From Heliopora coerulea (lineage: Eukaryota > Cnidaria > Anthozoa > Scleralcyonacea > Helioporidae): 64,000 bases of DNA. Made by a program: the position numbers and the translations under genes. Location of the stretch: contig JASJOG010000008.1 in assembly GCA_030142905.1 (NCBI GenBank), forward strand, positions 3,242,501-3,306,500, given 5' to 3'. The notes under the pieces are model-generated. The model was not told the DNA's origin, did no database searches, and saw nothing but the letters and a program-made list of their open reading frames with translations. Positions 56,936-64,000 of the stretch are shown here, piece by piece; within the stretch, counting starts at the first letter, position 1, and every line of letters starts with the position of its first letter.

Positions 56936-59549
56936 GTGTGTGACTGTCAATGTGAGCTATGTGTTTATGAGGTTTAGATGTTGTTGTCAACTTTTTGTGG
57001 GTATAAATTTGTGAAATGAAATTACGTATGCTTGTTACTGTGCATTTCGTCTTGATTTTGTGTTTTGATTTGATTTGGTTTTTGGTTTAACCTAATCTTA
57101 TTCGTATTTTATATACAGTCGCGGGGACGTTATGTAAAATCCCTTGGTCGTCCCGACCAAGAATGTAAATCAGCTAATCAGTCCATTACATCCCAAATTC
57201 CCCCGGGAAAATTCAAGCCGCCGCCAACTTAAGAGGTTTCTTCGTGATATACATCCTGTGGAAGAACAAAGAAAACCGACGTAATCGTGTTGCAAACATA
57301 TTTACAGACATAAAGGAATATTAAGGCATGGCTTACCAACTAATGGCAAATTGCACAAGAATGATCCAGGATAGGATTCAATATTTTGCCAATAATATTT
57401 GAAAAATATAAAGCGTAAGACAGTGAAAACTTTTTTACAGGTCCTTTATTTGATTAAAATGTTTCGACTGTTGGGCCTTCATCGGTCAAAAATACTATTT
57501 ACAAAATGTTTACCAGTACTTATAAGTTTGTGCCATATATTAAATGAGATACTCTTAACTTTCTCCTGTCCAAGAGTTCTCCCCTCGACGAGTAAAATCG
57601 CCAGGCTTTGGCCGGAGTGAAATAAGAAGAGCCGTGAAGAATTAAAGAGACTAATTTCAGCCAAAGAAAATAAACTATACCATGAATTTGCCGGATGACC
57701 AGAGGGATGCATGCATCGTCAACCAAATAATTAAAAGAAATACTACAGTGTACTAACCGACCAACGACAGATTTCAGAAGAAGGATCCGTGACTGGATCA
57801 AATATCATCATGGTCAAATCCCACTGGCATTTCTCTCTGGTGAGGGGCTTTCGCTTGAAAAATCAATATAATCAATGGCTCTCCCCCGATATTGTCAGAA
57901 ATTCAAAGATAAAGGGCAGTGCGGCTATATTCATGTATTTAACTCAACAAATGTAATTGCAAACAAAGATAACTGCCGTGAAAACCACCTGTATCTCGGT
58001 GTGTTGTCACTTTTTTGCATTTATATGATCCCTTGGATCCTACAACAGTACTATTTTGACGACTTTTCTCCAGTATAATATAGCCACCTGAATTCTTACC
58101 TTGACAAATTTTCATGTTCGAAGTTCATGTGATTAATCATGGCAAAACTCTGGATAATACTGAAAATTTCTGGAGAACTCAACAGAGTTCAATTTATAAA
58201 CTGAATCCTTGTTAATAGATTTTCAAACCATTCTAAAATCAAATTGCATATAATCGATTCTAATGCAATCAGAAACCGATTTACAAACTTTGACAGGGGA
58301 TAGCTAGATGGCGAATTTTGGGGCTGGCTGAAATGTTAGTCCGCGGGCTCGCCAGGAAATCCCCTGGTAAACTATCAGGCGATTACATGATAAAAGTTCA
58401 AACCAGGTTTGCGGGACTGGAGTTTTTTCAAGTAACCAGCCCTCAAATCCTTCTGTGGCGGAGAAAACGAAGGCATTGCGACATATAGATCCCTCTCAAA
58501 ATTACAGTCTATATAACTACATGGACTGGGTTGAACGTTTAGACATTCAAATGTTTTGGTTGTTGGCGGCAAGAGATTTTTTTAGGATTCATTAAATCCT
58601 AATTACCAGCTGCTTTTATCGTCTTCTTGCTTAGTAGGTCCAAGGAAAATTCTTAGCTTAATCGTTCATCAATCATTAATATTGAGATGTAAATTGGGAA
58701 GAAAAATTTTGAGTATTCTCTAATAGGATGACTTTGTTATTTAGTCTTACAAATAAAGCTTTCGGTCTGTTGTGATGAGCCACATGTTATGCATAGGTTA
58801 TCTCCCCTATCACGAGACCACGGACAAAGGCTTTACAATTTTTTTTAATTATGCATGGCGTCTCCTTTTGTTTCTCAAAACAAGAAAAATAAGTTGATAA
58901 TCTATACTGATGACTAGGATGCAGCGAACGGGAATCTTGGTTAACTGTAATGTAGGTAAGCCATGTTTGAAGAGTCACGTAGAGAATCAGAAATTGAGTA
59001 AGTAGATTTTTGAAAATATATATGCATGTTTGGATCATAAAAGCTTTCCATTGATCAAAACAGCAAATGAAGCGTGCCTATTTAATTCATCTTCAAGCAG
59101 TCAAAAGCCACAATGCCATTATTTTTACTATTCGGAAAGCTATTTCGTTTACACTAAGAACTCGTACACATTTTGTTGGGGCTCCATGCATGAACCAATT
59201 TCAGCTTGAGCTGACTGTTCATCCCAGCAAACCGGCAGAAATTTCTAAAGCTCGGCCCCAGACAAAATTTTTGCCATGAGATCGCGTTCTTTTCTTTTTC
59301 AAATTAATTTTTCTTAACTGTGGGCTGAAATTTCAGCCTGGGCTAAAATTTTCTACGTAATCAGCCGCTAGATCAGTTCTGTTATTAAAACTAAAGTGTT
59401 GAGTTCGTAGCCATGGAGGCTCATTTTTGTATTCAAACTGAAATAGATTTCCTGTTTGGCTACAGATGAATTATGTAATCCCCGTTTAATAAATACGTCA
59501 AAGCTCTCCTAAAATAAATAAGAAATCATTTTCAATCTCAATTTTTTAG
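56936..59549. other. Intergenic with repeat remnants
   Basis: A PLE/LTR-like boundary string at about 57438-57490 (inverse reads GATGAAGGCCCAACAGTCG), the dispersed CGCCAG...GATTTTACTCG motif inverted at 57578-57625, and short frames (57520-57801 and 58375-58572 minus; 57875-58078 plus) with no recognised domain. Confidence 0.35.
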
Positions 59550-59599
59550 GTCAATTGACATCGATATTAACGAGTGGGCGTGTGATAAACAGCTTAAAG

Positions 59600-59774
59600 A
59601 TGAACGTTGCAATCTGCCAACAAAGGGCCAAGAGACTTGAATCTAAGTACAGGTATGTACATCACGTTTACTCATGTCAAGCCTTAAGTTTCAACGATCT
59701 TTGTGATGGGCCTTGGCCAGAAATAGAGACATTTCTATTAAGTCTACCTCGTAGAAGTCTCGTAGCTGACGTTG
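59600..59774 (+). CDS. Trm9-family tRNA methyltransferase, first coding exon
   Basis: Preceded by a polypyrimidine/TTTTTTAG acceptor at 59549, so the exon probably begins at 59550 with a short leader; the first Met in frame is at 59600 (MNVAICQQRAKRLESKYR). It then reads VHHVY and PWPEIETFLLSLPRRSLVAD, the conserved V-H-x-V-Y ... K-x-W-P-x-V-x-x-F-L-x-S-L-x-x-x-S-L-V-A-D opening of Trm9/ALKBH8/TRMT9B methyltransferases, and stops at donor GTAAGG in phase 1 just before motif I. The usual S-D-x-R-Y-K stretch is changed to FNDLCDG. If the start at 59600 is true there is no AlkB or RRM domain, favouring a TRMT9B-like stand-alone enzyme; upstream exons cannot be excluded. Confidence 0.72.
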
Positions 59775-62387
59775 GTAAGGTTATATTGGTTTACGTATCA
59801 GATAATTTGATGTAGCTGTAGATCATGTGTGTTAATTTGTGCAATGTCATTTGAAGCCGAAGCTAGACGATTGTTGTTGTGTTGTGACGCACATTGTGTC
59901 ACAACACTGGTCAACATTAATATAAGCCGCGGCTAAAACAACCTGCAAACATTCCTATAACCGGCATGACGGCGAAGGTGTTCCCAACAAAAATTAGCTG
60001 CGGGTAATTTAAGTCGTAAAAATATTTATTACAAATTCACTGTTTTCGGGTTATTTTAGTTGCTGATTATATTACCATAAGTTTATTTTCCCTCGAAAAA
60101 ACGGCCTCTTGTTGTCCACTAATGTTGGAAAAGTGGTTTTATGATCCAATATTAGTTGCAGCTCATCACTAGTTGGAGAAAATATTTCGCAAAAAGACAC
60201 GCTTTCATCCATCAAACATTGTTTGCACGAACGTTAGCCAGTATGATCGATTTTTAGAAGATAAAACAAGGTGCAGCTAAAGTTATTCGCGGTCAGCATT
60301 TGAATAAGTATTTTTGAGAATTAACTAAGCCGCGGCTTATCTTTATTGTAGACAAGTTGACTTAATAGTCATTTATAAGAGTTCACCGCTTATACTACCC
60401 ACTTATATGTTCGAGGGTTTAGCCCGGCTAACACACATACATACGTATTCATCAAAGTCCAAATTCACCAAATAAAGACAACACAGCTGAAACGGTATAA
60501 GTCTTTATTAAAGTTTCGAGGCACCGCTTCTTTTTATTACATTTTGTTTTCTTACATTTTTTCTTAAAGCCTTTAGAAAATCCCGAACTCGACTTCGAAC
60601 AACACTCAGGTTATCGTTGTATATCGAGAGCCACTGGCCATTGCGTTTTTTATCCTTGGAGCACACTGTCAGACACACCCATACAGAGATTGGGACCTCA
60701 CCGGGGCCCATTTTTTTTCTGTTGTCGTTTCGACGCCAATGATTGTATTATACTCATAAATCGAGAGACACTTTATACCACTTTTTCTTGTCAAAAAGGG
60801 GGGACGTACGTGGCGGGACACATCAAACGACGTTAAGATTACTGCCATCCTTCATTGTGACCCGTGTAAAGCGTTCAACTACTCGTACACATACAAGGGT
60901 GATCAGTACTTTGTAGCCAAGGAAAAGAGGTATCAGAAATAAGGTAAAAATCTTATGAGAATTTTCAATCCAAACGGAAAAGAAGATTGAACGTTTGAGC
61001 ACAACCAACCAGTCATCTCTGTCATTGGCAAAGAAGAAAAGATATATTGTATTGTTGATATTGCTTGCCCTATATATTTATTAAGAGGAATTGTCAATTT
61101 ATATGCACAATACATACGTTCCTTATTTAAACAAGATAGGATATTCATTAAATATACAATAACTGCGATATACTACACTATACTAAATAAAAATATAGTT
61201 AAAATGATTGACAATTGAGGTGCAACCCAAGGGGATCATGGGGCGATTGCTACACTCCTCCAATTGACGGAACCAATTCCTTGTCTCAACAAAGTATTTC
61301 ATGTTTTGTCAAGAAAATCGTGTCTTCCCCACAGATAACACAATTCTTCAGTCTAGAAAGTGAGATATCCTGACATGTTGAAGGCGGCAGAATATACATC
61401 AAGAAAGTAATGATGAATAATATTCACTGCGTGATCTGGTAAAATTATGAGTAATGAATCAAAATTTTAAAACCAATTTTTAAGCTCATAGCATGTGTAC
61501 CATACGCACCTTTCAACATTACCTCAAGGTTTACCCGACGTAAAACGACCTTGGAAGATATACCGGGTTAAAGTATAAGTAAATAGAATCAGAAAGCATA
61601 TTAAAGAGAGCGAAGAAGAAAAGATGAAGCCAGTTAAAGAACACGTATATGGTGAAAGATAAGAGGTGAAATATATCCATGGAGTGCAACTGAAAAATTT
61701 CAAGGAAAAAACATTTCATTCTCGTTACTATAATAGCACCATTGATATAAAACTCGAAAAATCGTGGAACTGGTTTCCGAAAGGTTATTTGAAAAAAGAA
61801 TGGGAAGGGATTTTAGTGGTAGCGCTCGACCAAGGAACAACAATCAGATATACGAAGAAACTAGTTGACAAGGAAGTTGGTTCTGCTGGCTGTCAAATCT
61901 GTAGGGGAAAACGATGAGACAATACGGCATGCCGGAACAGAATGTCAGGTGTTAAATTAACGAGAATACATGACTTGATGATATGAAAAATTGACTCCAA
62001 TAATGCACTGCATATACACCGAAAGTTTGACTTGATATATATACCAAAAAGTTGAACTTGACCGACAAACATTAATGGTGTGAACATAATCTAGAGAGAG
62101 CTCAGGATGGGACATAAATTTTAAGACTGACAGAGAAATTATATAAAATGCAAATCTGATATTGTCATTGATGGCAAGTCCAACAAATCGTGTAAGTTTT
62201 TGGACATTATCTGGCCGTTTGATTGAGGTGTGAATGTTAAGGGATAAACAAAAAATTGGGAAAATATTAAGATTTGAAAACAGAGGTGAAAAGGATATGC
62301 AACCGCAGATAAGTAATAAAAAGTGAATAGAAAAACACACACTCCAGAAAGCTTGTTCGAACAGGAACAGATCTTGGCAGATAGTCA
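59775..62387. other. Intron of the Trm9-family gene
   Basis: Contains ATAAGCCGCGGCT words in opposite orientation at about 59921 and 60328, a TGTGACGCACATTGTGTCACA hairpin at about 59883-59903, and an unassigned 67-codon minus frame at 60508-60711. No further exon recognised. Confidence 0.4.
60508..60711 (-). other. Unrecognised 67-codon frame
   Basis: MGPGEVPISVWVCLTVCSKD then a basic, Arg/Lys-rich C-terminus (SRVRDFLKALRKNVRKQN). No promoter, no family match by eye; inside an intron on the opposite strand. Could be a repeat-derived frame. Confidence 0.2.
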
Positions 62388-62843
62388 TAGTGGCGTAGCC
62401 AGACCCGGGCCCACCCGGGCCCAGGCCAGGGCGTCAGCTAGAAAGATGGGCGCTTCCCAAAATGTATTTGGCATATTCAACTGAAAAATACACGATAAAT
62501 TTCGAACAATTTAATATCAGCCCTTTTAGTTTGGCCCACAAAGGGAATTTCTTTGCACAATTTTTCTTCCCACGCTAAAAATTTGCACAATTTGTTCTCA
62601 TCAATGAGAAATCGCGCAGTTTAAAAAAGTAATTTGCAAGATCTGTACGAGTTTAACGCCTATTGAAGCCTTCAAATCCAGCTCGGCGCCGCAGCCTAAA
62701 ATACGAGAATAGCGCCCTCAAAATGCAGGAAATACCTTTTCAGAGACTCTAGAATTCAAAAATGTTCTGGGGCACACCTCAGGGTCCCCTAATTAGTATG
62801 CTTCCCAGGTCCTGGCATCACAGATTCTCTGGTTACCCCACTG
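62388..62843 (+). mobile_element. hAT-like MITE, second family
   Basis: 456 bases with ends TAGTGGCGTAGCCAGAC and TCTGGTTACCCCACTG (inverted, with mismatches) and an imperfect 8-bp target duplication gatagtca / tatagtca. Includes a GGGCCCACCCGGGCCC block near the left end. Non-coding. Confidence 0.72.
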
Positions 62844-63099
62844 TATAGTCACTGTCCTGGCACAGCAAATCAATCTTTGAGAAGCGGGAATATATATCCC
62901 GGAAAGCTTTACGCACTCGCCATCTTTACAATCTACATAGGGTTTTGTATTTATATAAAATTTGTTTTTCATATACTCTTGATATCCTCTTTCTTATGTG
63001 TCTGCTTATTCAAATTATTCAAATGAAGTTCATCACTTGATTCGGATCTGCCTTAATTTAACTCTTTCCTGGCAGGTCAGTCTTCTACTGTTTTGCTTT

Positions 63100-63245
63100 G
63101 GTTAACGCCAAAAAATTTTACCTGTCAAGCAAACGAACTGCCTGAATAGGGTTAACCCTTTCCAGTCCATGCCGACTTTAGTATTTTAATGTGGCGAACG
63201 CCAGATGATTTTACTCGTCATGGGAAGATGTCTTGGACAGGAAAG
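63100..63245 (+). repeat. Dispersed CGCCAGAYGATTTTACTCG repeat, copy 5
   Basis: GGTTAACGCCAAAAAATTTTACC, then GGCGAACGCCAGATGATTTT and ACTCGTCATGGG: two staggered versions of the motif separated by a CCCTTTCCAGTCCATG segment. Confidence 0.5.
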
Positions 63246-63486
63246 ATTAAAGGCCTAAAGGATATTTCTCTCGATCCATTGATAATTAAAAGAGCTTAGC
63301 TCGCTACTCTAGTCAGCACGTGCTTTAACTTTTACATTTTAGAAGTAGGATTAACATTCCCTGAAAAATATCTCACGTCTCCCACCTGAAAGAGAGAGAA
63401 GTATCATGGGGTGACGTACCTCCTACATATCCCACATGTACAGCGCTGAATTTACTAAATATCACATTGACATTTCTCACTATTAG

Positions 63487-63782
63487 GCTGTGGAAATGGT
63501 AAATATCTTAGTTTGAGAGGTGATATTGTCGTTTATGGCTCAGATATTTGTAAAGAACTATCAGAACTGGCTTACAAGCGTTATGAAAACGTTATTCGGG
63601 CAAACAATTTGTGCTTGCCTTATCGTTCTGGTTCCATGGATGTCGTCATATCTGTGGGTGTTCTTCATCATTTTGCTTCACCGCAACGCAGACTTCAAAG
63701 TGTTTCTGAGCTTTCGCGCCTTCTTAGGCCTGGGGGAAAGTTACTTATATATGTGTGGGCTTGGGAACAGAAACGAAGACGG
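63487..63782 (+). CDS. Trm9-family tRNA methyltransferase, second exon
   Basis: Acceptor TCACTATTAG, donor GTAAGG; 296 bases that, with one base from the previous exon, give 99 codons. Reads GCGNGKYL (SAM-binding motif I with Asp-Val-Gly from the previous exon), GSDIC (acidic motif II region), LPYRSGSMDVVISVGVLHHF (motif IV/post-motif), RLLRPGGKLLIYVWAWEQK (motif V-VI). This level of conservation marks the carboxymethyluridine(34) O-methyltransferase family that finishes mcm5U at the tRNA wobble base. Cytosolic action and a TRMT112-type partner are known for Trm9/ALKBH8 but cannot be seen here. The gene continues past 63783 beyond the window. Confidence 0.88.
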
Positions 63783-64000
63783 GTAAGGATTATTCCCGTA
63801 ACTTTCATTTCGTTGTTAGTCTTTATAGTTGAAATACAAGGTATGCTGTGTAACAATGCTCATAATAATGATTATCATAACAATAATAATGAAGTAAATG
63901 GTTTGAACCTGGGAGAATCGTGACATGTTTGAGGAAATTGATCGTCCAGGTTAGTGTAGTCTTGAGAAAGACTGTTGGTTGAAGTGACTGACGTAATTCG

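Noticed and set aside
61531..62388. Minus-strand hydrophobic frames resembling membrane proteins
   Set aside because: Phe/Leu-rich readings of the complement of a purine-rich stretch; no splice signals or homologous sense.

Overview
The window looks like AT-rich nuclear DNA from an anthozoan cnidarian, probably a stony coral or sea anemone. This rests on long introns, GT-AG exons, and a minus-strand gene with the NIDO-AMOP-VWD-EGF order of coral mucin-like / skeletal-matrix proteins. The dense mix of retroelements and small DNA transposons (Ty3/gypsy, restriction-endonuclease LINE, Penelope-like GIY-YIG, tRNA-derived SINE, hAT-like MITEs, a Crypton-like recombinase relic) fits an animal genome. 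The taxon is inferred; no rRNA or organelle marker is present.

Layout. From 45725 down to at least 5918, on the minus strand, lies one gene that I could assemble into 16 coding exons with matching splice phases and no internal stop (3196 coding bases, about 1065 residues). It encodes a signal peptide, a NIDO domain over five exons, AMOP, a von Willebrand D domain, a cadherin-like module, and seven EGF-like domains, the last five each on a single phase-1 exon. The 3' end is either just beyond 5918 (a weak candidate terminal exon is at 5331-5383) or outside the window. Its introns hold nearly all the other content. Intron 1 (36255-45667) carries a young, almost intact Ty3/gypsy element (38349-43074) in the same orientation as the gene. 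Intron 2 (28963-36135) holds a cluster of (AAT)n-associated LINE copies. Intron 4 holds a MITE inserted inside another MITE, and the other introns carry hAT-like MITEs, foldbacks and SINEs.

From 46 kb to 59.5 kb there is a gene-poor stretch with an inverted pair of decayed exon copies (49519-51107), a long-range inverted repeat (51184-53512), a Penelope-like 3' fragment (54487-55260) and a Crypton/DUF3504-like tyrosine recombinase relic (56270-56935).

At the right edge, on the plus strand, two exons (59600-59774 and 63487-63782) encode the start of a Trm9/ALKBH8/TRMT9B-type tRNA wobble-uridine methyltransferase that runs off the window. The two cellular genes are divergent, about 14 kb apart.

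The best leads are a textbook -1 frameshift cassette in the gypsy element (GGGAAAC, 8-nt spacer, perfect 8-bp stem), a short non-autonomous partner sharing its head with a microsatellite-inserting LINE, and a 60-bp near-perfect palindrome within a foldback next to a VWD exon.
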